A stretch of 64,000 nucleotides of DNA, taken from contig NZ_BMHY01000019.1 of NCBI RefSeq assembly GCF_014641555.1, positions 1 through 64,000 on the forward strand, written 5' to 3'. Made by a program: the position numbers and the translations under genes. Every line of letters starts with the position of its first letter. Position 1 is the first letter of the stretch. This stretch comes from Paenibacillus radicis (ex Gao et al. 2016). Its GTDB lineage: Bacteria > Bacillota > Bacilli > Paenibacillales > Paenibacillaceae. This document shows positions 1 through 7,807 of the stretch, in pieces. The notes under the pieces are model-generated. The model searched no databases. It was not told where the DNA came from and was given only the letters and a program-made list of their open reading frames with translations.

Positions 1-418
1 AATCAATTTGAGTTGAAGTTTTACAAAAAAGTAAGTTGATACACTTAAGAATTGTCTACTTTCTTGACAGAGGTCCACTTTTACATTTTAAAGGCCATTT
101 TGGCCTAATTTGAGGCTATCAAAATGTACTTTTGCATTTTGTTATTATTCAGTCCTTTAGATGACCAGTTGCTGCCAATCAATGCCGTACCGTGCGCTGG
201 TATGTGTGTTCGGGAGCATGTTTTCAATCGCCGTACTGCAACCTCAACAATTGCCCCGTGTGATCAGTCCGAGTGTACGCAAACGCTCGCATCATCTGTC
301 GTCGCCGCAAACTGTGAAACCATCTCCAAAAAGCAAATAGTTACTCACTCCCACCACAGCAGTTACCCTTTCAGCTAGGTCACACCGAGGAAGTTTCTTC
401 TTATTGGCCCAGCAAAGG
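1..418. other. Intergenic region left of mutS
   Basis: No convincing gene is seen. An 84-codon frame at 124-378 has no ribosome site and no protein-like pattern. The stretch holds AT-rich short palindromes at 76-141 (listed separately). From 142 to 418 nothing else is recognised. Confidence 0.6.
76..141. repeat. Dispersed CAAAATGYA-type palindromic repeat
   Basis: Positions 120-141 read CAAAATGTA, a short spacer, then TGCATTTTG, a near-perfect inverted repeat. A second palindrome, GGCCATTTTGGCC, lies at 93-105, and TTTTACATTTTA lies nearby. The same half-sites recur four times at 18984-19168, again outside genes. This suggests an intergenic repeat family of unknown role. Confidence 0.55.
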
Positions 419-448
419 TTGGCGGCAGGCGGGATGGCTTGGTATAAT
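419..448 (+). promoter_or_regulatory. Probable mutSL promoter
   Basis: An extended -10 (TG at 440-441, TATAAT at 443-448) lies 18 bp downstream of a weak -35, TTGGCG (419-424). It would give a leader of about 175 nt before mutS. Confidence 0.5.
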
Positions 449-629
449 GACTTAGTTAGTGTTGTTGCAAATTGCAGGCAGGACTATGCGTTCGCCATGC
501 AATCATGTTTCTATATGCTTCGTTCGCGGTGAAATGAAAAGAAACGGTCAAATAGCAGCAGTGCATAGATAGGTTAATGATCCTTTTGCTCTCGTTTATC
601 AGTTCATTTATATATAGGAGGGGCACGAA

Positions 630-3332
630 ATGGCCGGCTATACCCCGATGATTCAGCAATACCTTGCTATTAAAGAAGAGGCGAAGGACGCCTTTTTATT
701 TTTTCGGCTAGGCGATTTCTATGAAATGTTTTTTGAGGATGCGATTGCAGCCTCGCGCGAGCTAGAGATTACGTTGACCGGAAGAGACGGCGGTACTTCG
801 GAAAAGATTCCGATGTGCGGCGTTCCTTACCATTCAGCAGAAAATTACATAGCCAGACTAGTAGACAAAGGCTTCAAGGTTGCCGTTTGCGAACAAGTGG
901 AAGACCCTGCAGCTTCGAAAGGCGTTGTCAGACGCGAAATTGTACGCGTTATTACGCCAGGTACAGTAATGGAGTCGAAATCGCTGGCGGAAAAAACGAA
1001 TAACTTTATCGTTGCCGTCTCCGCTATATCGAATTCGGCGGTTGGTTTGTCCGCCTGTGACTTATCAACAGGTGAGCTTTATGTAACTTCTCTCACCTAT
1101 AGTATCGACGCTTTGCTCGATGAAATTAACGTGTACCAGCCGGCAGAGATCGTCGGCGACGAGAAGCTGCTGGACAAGCTGCGGGAGACCGCGGTATGGA
1201 ACCGCCCTGTATTGTTGACGCCGCGGGAGCCGATGACGGCAGAGAAGCTGCGGCAGCAATTTGAGGAAACGCAGTTATCCGGACTAAATGAAGCGCGTTA
1301 CCGGGCGGTGAGCTTGCTTACCGGTTATTTGGACGACACGCAAAAACGTTCCCTCGGACACATTCGCACAATTCGTGCCTATGAGCCGAATCAATATATG
1401 ATTTTGGACCACTATACCCGCCGCAATCTGGAGCTGACGGAGACGGTTCGCGACCGCAACAAAAAAGGCTCGCTGCTCTGGCTGCTTGACCGGACGCAAA
1501 CGTCGATGGGCGCCCGGCTGCTTCGCCGCTGGATTGATAAGCCGCTGCTCAATCGTTCGGCTATCGAATCCCGCTATGAGGCGGTAGACACACTTTATCG
1601 CAACCTCATTCTGAGAGAAGACATTCGCAGCGAGTTGAACCATATTTACGACTTGGAGCGGCTTGTTGGCCGCGTTGCCTTTGGCAGCGCCAATGGCCGG
1701 GATATGAACGCGCTCAAGGGCTCGATCCGCCGTGTTCCGCAATTGACCGCGCTTTGCGAAGCGTCCGGCTCGGACCGGCTGAACAAGCTTGTCGCGGAGC
1801 TGGACGACTGCAGCGATCTTGCGGGAATGATTGAGACCGTCATCATCGACGAGCCGCCGGTATCGATTCGCGAAGGCGGCTTAATTCGCGCTGGTTATGA
1901 CGAATACCTTGATCAACTGAGAGAGGCGAGCACGAACGGTAAAAAATGGCTGGCCGAGCTTGAACGGCAGGAGCGCGAAGCGACAGGAATCAAATCGATC
2001 AAAATAGGCTTCAACAAAGTGTTCGGTTACTATTTGGAAGTATCAAAGGGCGCGCTGGCGCAGCTTCCAGAAGGCCGCTACGAGCGGAAGCAGACCCTTG
2101 CCAATGCGGAACGCTTCGTCACGCCGGAGCTTAAAGAGAAGGAACGTCTCATTCTCGAAGCCGAGGATAAAATGGTCGATCTCGAATATTCTCGGTTTAT
2201 CGAGCTGCGAGATCATCTGGCACTTCAGCTTCACCGCTTGCAGAAGCTTGCTGAGGTGATTGCTGAGCTCGACGTCTATCAGTCTTTTGCCACAGTAAGT
2301 GCAGAACGCAGATTTACTCGTCCGACTGTTACAGAAAACTATAATCTTGTTATCGACGAAGGCAGGCATCCCGTAGTGGAAGCTGTCGTTGAGGGCGCGC
2401 CGTTTATTGCGAACGGCACTTCGCTTAAGCAAGAGGAGCAATCGATGCTGCTCATTACCGGTCCGAATATGGCCGGCAAAAGCACGTATATGCGCCAAGT
2501 AGCACTCGTCTGCATCATGGCGCAAATCGGCTGCTTCGTCCCTGCGAAATCGGCGGAAATCCCGCTCATTGACCGGATTTTCACTCGTATCGGCGCGGCT
2601 GATGATCTGATTGGCGGACAAAGTACGTTCATGGTCGAAATGAAAGATATTCAGCTCATGACGGAGAAAGCGACCGTTAACAGTCTGGTCATTATCGACG
2701 AGCTGGGCAGAGGGACCTCTACTGGTGAAGGCATGGCCATCGCCCAGGCGGTTATCGAATATGTTCATCACCATATCGGCTGCAAAGCGCTCGTCTCGAC
2801 TCACTTCCACGAGTTGTCCCATCTGGAAGCATCGCTGCCTTCGCTGGCGAATGCTTGTATGGCGGTGCAGGAGAGCGGCGATCACGTAACGTTTTTACGC
2901 AAGCTTATTCCAGGTGCTGCTGGTACGAGCTACGGCATTTATTGCGCTCGTCTGGCAGGTTTGCCGGAATCGGTAATCGGACGGGCATATGAGCTGCTGG
3001 AGGGTGCGGAGATTGAAGCGGCTTTGTTTGCCCAAATGCCGCGCCGTGCATCAGGCGGTTATACCATATTTGCGCCCCTGAATGATACACCTGCTCCTTC
3101 GCCGGTAGCGGAAGCCGTTCGCGAGACCGCATCCGCAGCAGCCGTTCAGCTCTCCATTTTCGACGAGCCTGCATCTGAGAAGCCAGCCGCAAGTCCGGAC
3201 GCAGGGAAACGGAAAGCAAGTCCAAAAGCCGAGCAGTTGGCAGACCAGCTGCGCAAGTTGGACTTGTTCAACATGACGCCGATGGAAGCCATGCAATGGC
3301 TGAATGATATGAAGCGTAAAATCAATGAATAA
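630..3332 (+). CDS. mutS: DNA mismatch repair protein MutS
   Basis: Recognises mispaired or looped bases and starts mismatch repair with MutL. The 900-aa length is normal for MutS. The mismatch-reading Phe-X-Glu motif is F30-Y31-E32, inside LGDFYEMFFEDA. The Walker A loop GPNMAGKST is at residues 611-619, followed by the Walker B segment VIIDELGRGTST and a His-containing STHFHEL switch. The C-terminal tail after about residue 800 is Ala/Pro-rich and poorly conserved, ending in a helical dimerisation segment. The ATG at 630 is preceded by AGGAGGGG at good spacing. mutL starts 33 bp downstream, so the two are probably one operon, the usual Bacillales arrangement. No LexA box is seen upstream. 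Confidence 0.98.
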   Translation: MAGYTPMIQQYLAIKEEAKDAFLFFRLGDFYEMFFEDAIAASRELEITLTGRDGGTSEKIPMCGVPYHSAENYIARLVDKGFKVAVCEQVEDPAASKGVVRREIVRVITPGTVMESKSLAEKTNNFIVAVSAISNSAVGLSACDLSTGELYVTSLTYSIDALLDEINVYQPAEIVGDEKLLDKLRETAVWNRPVLLTPREPMTAEKLRQQFEETQLSGLNEARYRAVSLLTGYLDDTQKRSLGHIRTIRAYEPNQYMILDHYTRRNLELTETVRDRNKKGSLLWLLDRTQTSMGARLLRRWIDKPLLNRSAIESRYEAVDTLYRNLILREDIRSELNHIYDLERLVGRVAFGSANGRDMNALKGSIRRVPQLTALCEASGSDRLNKLVAELDDCSDLAGMIETVIIDEPPVSIREGGLIRAGYDEYLDQLREASTNGKKWLAELERQEREATGIKSIKIGFNKVFGYYLEVSKGALAQLPEGRYERKQTLANAERFVTPELKEKERLILEAEDKMVDLEYSRFIELRDHLALQLHRLQKLAEVIAELDVYQSFATVSAERRFTRPTVTENYNLVIDEGRHPVVEAVVEGAPFIANGTSLKQEEQSMLLITGPNMAGKSTYMRQVALVCIMAQIGCFVPAKSAEIPLIDRIFTRIGAADDLIGGQSTFMVEMKDIQLMTEKATVNSLVIIDELGRGTSTGEGMAIAQAVIEYVHHHIGCKALVSTHFHELSHLEASLPSLANACMAVQESGDHVTFLRKLIPGAAGTSYGIYCARLAGLPESVIGRAYELLEGAEIEAALFAQMPRRASGGYTIFAPLNDTPAPSPVAEAVRETASAAAVQLSIFDEPASEKPAASPDAGKRKASPKAEQLADQLRKLDLFNMTPMEAMQWLNDMKRKINE

Positions 3333-3365
3333 CGGCTGATGCCAAGCTGAAGGGAGGATTATCGC

Positions 3366-5639
3366 ATGGGTAAAATAAAGGTGCTGGACGAGCAATTGGC
3401 CAACCAAATTGCCGCAGGCGAGGTGGTCGAACGGCCAGCCTCCGTCATTAAGGAGCTGGTCGAAAACGCCGTCGATGCGGGAAGCTCCCAAATCGACATT
3501 ACCGTAGAGGAAGGCGGATTGACTTTAATCCGCGTCACGGACAACGGCTCAGGTATCGAAGCCGGAGATATCGCGACAGCATTCCAACGGCATGCGACGA
3601 GCAAAATAGCGACGAGCAGCGATCTGTTCCGGATTGCCAGCCTGGGCTTCCGGGGCGAGGCGCTGCCGAGTATTGCGGCGGTGTCGCGTTTATCCGCTGT
3701 CTCTTCCACAGAGACGACAGGGCTGGCACATCGGCTCGTCATTGAAGGCGGAGAGATTAAGACGGATGAGCCGGCGAATGCGCCGCAAGGAACCGATATG
3801 ACCGTTCGCGATTTATTCTTCAACACGCCTGCAAGGCTGAAATATATGAAGGCAATTCAAACGGAGCTTGGGCATATTTCCGACTATATTTACCGGATCG
3901 CTCTTGCCCACCCGGGCATTGCCTTCACACTTAAGCATAACAATAATACGCTGCTGCGGACGCTTGGAACAGGGGACCGGCTCCAAGTTATTGCTGCTGT
4001 ATATGGAACAAATACAGCCAAGTCGATGCTCTCCATCGAAGGCGAAAATCCGGACTACGACCTGCGGGGCTACATCTCCAAACCAGAATTGACGAGAGCA
4101 AATCGCAACGGTATGACGGTCATCGTTAACGGGCGCTACATACGCAGTCATGCGGTGAATCAAGCGATATTGCAGGCCTATCACACGCTGCTGCCAATAA
4201 ATCGGTTCCCGCTTGTCGTACTGGAGTTGGGCATGCATCCTAGCTTGCTGGACGTCAACGTCCACCCATCGAAGATGGAGGTTCGGTTCAGTAAAGAGGC
4301 AGAGCTGCGTGCGCTCATCGAGCAATCTGTGAAAGCAGCGCTGGGCCAATACCGATACATTCCGGGACCCGAAGCTTCAATGAAGCAGGAGCGCTCGAAG
4401 CCTTTGTTCGTACAGGATGCGATTGCTTTCCACCGGCCGCTGCCGGAAGATGCGGCTAGTGCTCCGGGAACATTACCTGTGGGGCAGCAATTCGAATCGC
4501 AAGCACAGCCTCAATCGGAGCTGCAAACCCAGCCACAGTCCCACTCCCAACCGCAATGGCAGCCTAGCCGTCCGGTTGCGGAAAGCGGCAACGGGAGCGG
4601 TATCGGCAGAAGCAGCTATACCGGCTATAAAGAGCAGAGTGAGTCCGTGCCTTCTGATGCGACTGAGCGGCTTTATAGGCCAGCTGAACCACAGAACTCA
4701 GCATTGCGTGAGCGTCAAGCGTTCTGGGATCAAGCGGCTCCAGCGGTTCAACCCGCAGCGGGTTCCCATGCAGCCGATTCCTGGATGGAAGAAGCACATA
4801 TAGAATCAATTGCTGCCCCATCGGGAGCAGATCCGACTGCTCAATCAGCTTCCGTTTCATCCAGGGCAGATCCGACTGCGCAAGTAACTTCAGTTCCTTA
4901 CGAATCTGATCCGACTGCGCAAGCAGCCTCAGTTCCATACGGATCAGATCCTACTGCGCAAGCACCCTCAGCTCCATACGGCGCTGGTTCAACTCCCGAT
5001 ACCGCAATAGCTGGAATTGCCTCCCGCGAGGCAACCGGAACAGCTTCTCCGGCTTTCCCTGAGCTGTACTGGATTGGCCAGCTGCATGGCACCTATATCG
5101 TCGCCCAAGCGGAGGACGGCCTGTATTTGATCGACCAGCATGCGGCGCATGAACGAATCAATTACGAATATTACTATATGAAATTCGGCAATCCCGCTGC
5201 GGCAAGCCAGCAGTTGCTGGTGCCGCTGACACTCGAATTTACGCCTAACGATGCGCAGCAATTGCGGACGATGACGGATTTATTCGCAGAGGCGGGAGTT
5301 GAGATTGAGCCGTTCGGGCAGCAGACGTTTCTGGTCCGTTCGTATCCCGAGTGGCTGCCTGACGGGGAAGAGCAGAGTATTATCGAAGAGATGGCAGAGC
5401 TTCTGCTCAGCGAACGCAAATCGATCGATGTCGCCAAGCTGAGGGAAAAAGCCGCCATTATGTGCTCTTGCAAAGCATCGATCAAGGCGAACGACCGCAA
5501 GACCAGGGAAGAGGGCGAGGCCTTGCTGGCGCGTCTGGCGGCATGCAATCAGCCATATACTTGCCCGCATGGCAGGCCGATCATTGTTCATATGTCGACC
5601 TATCAGCTTGAAAAAATGTTTAAACGGGTGATGTCATGA
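3366..5639 (+). CDS. mutL: DNA mismatch repair protein MutL (endonuclease type)
   Basis: Couples MutS to strand incision and removal. The N-terminal GHKL ATPase is intact (ENAVDAG, DNGSGI, GFRGEAL). The C-terminal domain has the metal endonuclease motif DQHAAHERINYE beginning at D590, with a SCKASIKAND segment and the CPHGRP motif. It is therefore the nicking type found in bacteria without MutH. At 757 aa it is longer than many Bacillus MutLs. The extra length is the linker, about residues 350-570, which is rich in Gln, Pro, Ser and Ala and contains four 13-residue repeats at 489-540. The start has GGAGG at good spacing. The stop overlaps the next start as ATGA. Confidence 0.97.
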   Translation: MGKIKVLDEQLANQIAAGEVVERPASVIKELVENAVDAGSSQIDITVEEGGLTLIRVTDNGSGIEAGDIATAFQRHATSKIATSSDLFRIASLGFRGEALPSIAAVSRLSAVSSTETTGLAHRLVIEGGEIKTDEPANAPQGTDMTVRDLFFNTPARLKYMKAIQTELGHISDYIYRIALAHPGIAFTLKHNNNTLLRTLGTGDRLQVIAAVYGTNTAKSMLSIEGENPDYDLRGYISKPELTRANRNGMTVIVNGRYIRSHAVNQAILQAYHTLLPINRFPLVVLELGMHPSLLDVNVHPSKMEVRFSKEAELRALIEQSVKAALGQYRYIPGPEASMKQERSKPLFVQDAIAFHRPLPEDAASAPGTLPVGQQFESQAQPQSELQTQPQSHSQPQWQPSRPVAESGNGSGIGRSSYTGYKEQSESVPSDATERLYRPAEPQNSALRERQAFWDQAAPAVQPAAGSHAADSWMEEAHIESIAAPSGADPTAQSASVSSRADPTAQVTSVPYESDPTAQAASVPYGSDPTAQAPSAPYGAGSTPDTAIAGIASREATGTASPAFPELYWIGQLHGTYIVAQAEDGLYLIDQHAAHERINYEYYYMKFGNPAAASQQLLVPLTLEFTPNDAQQLRTMTDLFAEAGVEIEPFGQQTFLVRSYPEWLPDGEEQSIIEEMAELLLSERKSIDVAKLREKAAIMCSCKASIKANDRKTREEGEALLARLAACNQPYTCPHGRPIIVHMSTYQLEKMFKRVMS
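4830..4985 (+). repeat. Four 39-bp tandem repeats in the mutL linker
   Basis: Units begin at 4830, 4869, 4908 and 4947, each starting GATCC(G/T)ACTGC. Each encodes 13 residues of the pattern DPTAQ-xx-S-x-PY-xx. The unit length is a multiple of three, so gain or loss of copies would keep the frame and only alter linker length. Confidence 0.9.
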
Positions 5640-6424
5640 TCGTAACGACCAGCGACAAGCCGTCGTTAACCGCAAGCGCGCAAGCGAAGCGGCTCGCTGT
5701 CGAGCTAGGCGTATCCTACAGGCCGCGCGGGCGCAATACGCTGCGCCAGATTGCCAGCAGCTTGGAGGATTGCCGTCTGCTCGTCGTAACGGAGAGAGAG
5801 GTCCGCTTCTATGAAGGACAGACGGAATCTCCGTTATATTTTCACCCCAGCATGGCTTTCGTCCGGGTGAAACGGCTGCGCAAAGGAGAAAGTGATCCGA
5901 TGATTGAGCTGTCGGGCTGCAGCGCGGGAGACCGTGTCATTGATTGCACAGCCGGCCTCGGCTCGGATTCCCTAGTCTTCTCTTATGCAGCAGGAGAATC
6001 GGGGGCTGTAACAGCGCTGGAAAGCGAACCCGTGCTAAGCGCACTCGTACGCGAAGGTCTGGCGATGTATAAGACGGGACTTGCAGACGTGGATGCTGCG
6101 CTGCGGCGGATCGAGCTGCTGAACAGCCATCACTTGTCTTATTTGAAAGGACTTCCGGACAACAGTGTCGATATCGTCTATTTCGATCCGATGTTCCGGC
6201 AGCCGATTCATGAATCAAGTGCGATCCAGCCGCTTCGGACTCTGGCAAACGCCAGTGCGTTAAGTGAGGAAGCAGTAGCCGAGGCTGCCCGCGTTGCTCG
6301 TAAGACCGTCTTGCTGAAGGAGCACCGGGACAGCGGGGAATTCGCCCGACTCGGCTTCGAGAGACGACATGTCAATACGTCGAAAATAGCTTATGGAGTG
6401 ATTGAAGTTGCAAGTCATAACTAG
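5636..6424 (+). CDS. RsmJ-like SAM-dependent methyltransferase
   Basis: A 262-aa protein resembling the RsmJ/DUF548 methyltransferase family, whose E. coli member methylates 16S rRNA. The SAM-binding motif I is VIDCTAGLGSDSLVF, an acidic residue follows (ALESEP), and the likely catalytic motif is VYFDPMFRQP. An N-terminal segment of about 80 residues precedes the Rossmann fold. The start overlaps the mutL stop by four bases (ATGA), and the end overlaps the start of miaA, so translational coupling is likely. The exact RNA substrate in Gram-positives is unknown to me. Family placement is from motif recognition only. Confidence 0.75.
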   Translation: MIVTTSDKPSLTASAQAKRLAVELGVSYRPRGRNTLRQIASSLEDCRLLVVTEREVRFYEGQTESPLYFHPSMAFVRVKRLRKGESDPMIELSGCSAGDRVIDCTAGLGSDSLVFSYAAGESGAVTALESEPVLSALVREGLAMYKTGLADVDAALRRIELLNSHHLSYLKGLPDNSVDIVYFDPMFRQPIHESSAIQPLRTLANASALSEEAVAEAARVARKTVLLKEHRDSGEFARLGFERRHVNTSKIAYGVIEVASHN

Positions 6425-7415
6425 CCAATCAGGCAAACAGCCGCTGCTCGTTCTAATCGGACCTACAGCAGTCGGTAAAACGCAGCTAAGCCTCATGTTG
6501 GCTAAGCAATACGGCGCCGAGATCATTTCCGGCGATTCGATGCAAGTGTATCGGGGCATGGATATCGGCACCGCCAAGCTTCCGCTGGAGGAGCGCGAAG
6601 GCATCCCCCACCATTTGATCGATATTATCGGGCCGGAGACGCCCTATTCAGTAGCGGATTTTCAAGCAGGCTGCGTGAATCATATTCAGGACATCGCCGA
6701 ACGGGGAAAGCTGCCCTTCATTGTTGGGGGCACGGGGCTATACGTGGAGTCGGTATGTTACGGCTTCCAGTTTTCCGAGAGCGGCTCTGATGAAGCGTTT
6801 CGCGCGGAGCAGGAGCTTTATGCCGAGCAATTTGGCGCGGAGGCACTGCATCGCAAGCTGGCCGAAGTGGATCCTAAGTCAGCGAAGAGACTGCATCCGA
6901 ACGACCGGAGAAGGATTATCCGGGCGCTAGAAATTCACCATCTGACGGGCGGAACGCTTTCGGACCAATTGGAAGGACAGAAAAAAGAATCGCCTTACGA
7001 ATTATGTATCCTTGGCCTGACAATGGATCGTGCCTTGCTCTATGAGCGGATAGAGCAGCGTATCGACCTGATGCTGGAGCAGGGGCTGATCGAAGAGGTG
7101 CGACGTCTGCTGGAGCACGGCACACCGCCGGGTGCCGTTGCAATGCAGGGGCTTGGCTATAAGGAAATCGCGATGTATTTGCGCGGCGAATGCAGTCTCG
7201 AAGCAGCCGTAACACTGCTAAAAAGGGATACGAGACATTTCGCCAAGCGGCAATTGTCATGGTTTCGCCACATGAAAGACATCGAATGGATCGATATGGG
7301 GGAAAATTTTCACAACAATTTGCATCGGATTCATGGTATAATAGCAGGAAAGTTTCAAGTCAATCTTGAATATACTTCTAATCAATCTTTTTTAGACGGA
7401 GGTAACGTCCAATGA
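6402..7415 (+). CDS. miaA: tRNA dimethylallyltransferase
   Basis: Transfers an isopentenyl group from dimethylallyl diphosphate to A37 of tRNAs that read codons starting with U. The P-loop GPTAVGKTQLSLML and the DSMQVYRGMDIGTAK segment are typical, as are the later IVGGTGLY and HPNDRRRIIRALE motifs. Length is about 335 aa, normal for MiaA. The start is uncertain. TTG at 6402 lies only 3 nt after GGAG (6395-6398), whereas TTG at 6408 has about 9 nt and may be the true start. The gene overlaps the upstream methyltransferase and, by ATGA, the downstream hfq. An internal promoter for hfq seems to lie near its 3' end. Confidence 0.95.
   Translation: MKLQVITSQSGKQPLLVLIGPTAVGKTQLSLMLAKQYGAEIISGDSMQVYRGMDIGTAKLPLEEREGIPHHLIDIIGPETPYSVADFQAGCVNHIQDIAERGKLPFIVGGTGLYVESVCYGFQFSESGSDEAFRAEQELYAEQFGAEALHRKLAEVDPKSAKRLHPNDRRRIIRALEIHHLTGGTLSDQLEGQKKESPYELCILGLTMDRALLYERIEQRIDLMLEQGLIEEVRRLLEHGTPPGAVAMQGLGYKEIAMYLRGECSLEAAVTLLKRDTRHFAKRQLSWFRHMKDIEWIDMGENFHNNLHRIHGIIAGKFQVNLEYTSNQSFLDGGNVQ
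7334..7342 (+). promoter_or_regulatory. Possible internal hfq promoter
   Basis: An extended -10, TGGTATAAT, lies inside the 3' end of miaA about 70 bp before hfq. No good -35 is seen, so the call rests on the extended -10 alone. Confidence 0.35.
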
Positions 7416-7654
7416 ACAAATCGATCAATATTCAAGATACTTTCTTGAACCAACTGCGTAAAGACAATATTCCGGTTACGGTGTTTTTAATGAATGGTTT
7501 TCAGATCAGGGGCGTTATTAAAGCTTTCGACAACTTCACAATCATTATCGATAGTGAAGGCCGTCAACAAATGGTGTACAAGCACGCGATTTCGACGTTC
7601 ACCCCGCAGCGGAACGTATCGCTGACGCAAGACAACAGCGGGTCAGATTCTTAG
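7412..7654 (+). CDS. hfq: RNA chaperone Hfq
   Basis: A small Sm-like ring protein that binds RNA, 80 aa. The Sm1 region (FLMNGFQIRGVIKAFDNF) and the Sm2 motif YKHAIST are both intact. The start ATG overlaps the miaA stop and is preceded by GGAGG at 7399. A strong hairpin terminator follows, so the mutS-to-hfq block ends here. Confidence 0.97.
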   Translation: MNKSINIQDTFLNQLRKDNIPVTVFLMNGFQIRGVIKAFDNFTIIIDSEGRQQMVYKHAISTFTPQRNVSLTQDNSGSDS

Positions 7655-7715
7655 GGCGTTGCGTCCGTTATGAAACTTTCTCATAACGATTAACGTTTAA
7701 CTAGATAGCGGAAAG

Positions 7716-7754
7716 GCAAGAACAACCCGCTCCATGCGGGTTGTTCTTGCTTTT
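7716..7754 (+). terminator. Rho-independent terminator after hfq
   Basis: A perfect 15-bp stem (7716-7730 with 7736-7750), a 5-nt loop and TTTT. Flanking GGAAA/TTTCC may lengthen the stem. Confidence 0.9.
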
Positions 7755-7807
7755 CCGGGGTATAAATAGAGATATTGAAGCAGCGATTAGGAGGGGAAAC
7801 ATTCAAC

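Noticed and set aside
124..378. 84-codon frame left of mutS
   Set aside because: No ribosome site and no recognisable protein pattern; overlaps a dispersed repeat.
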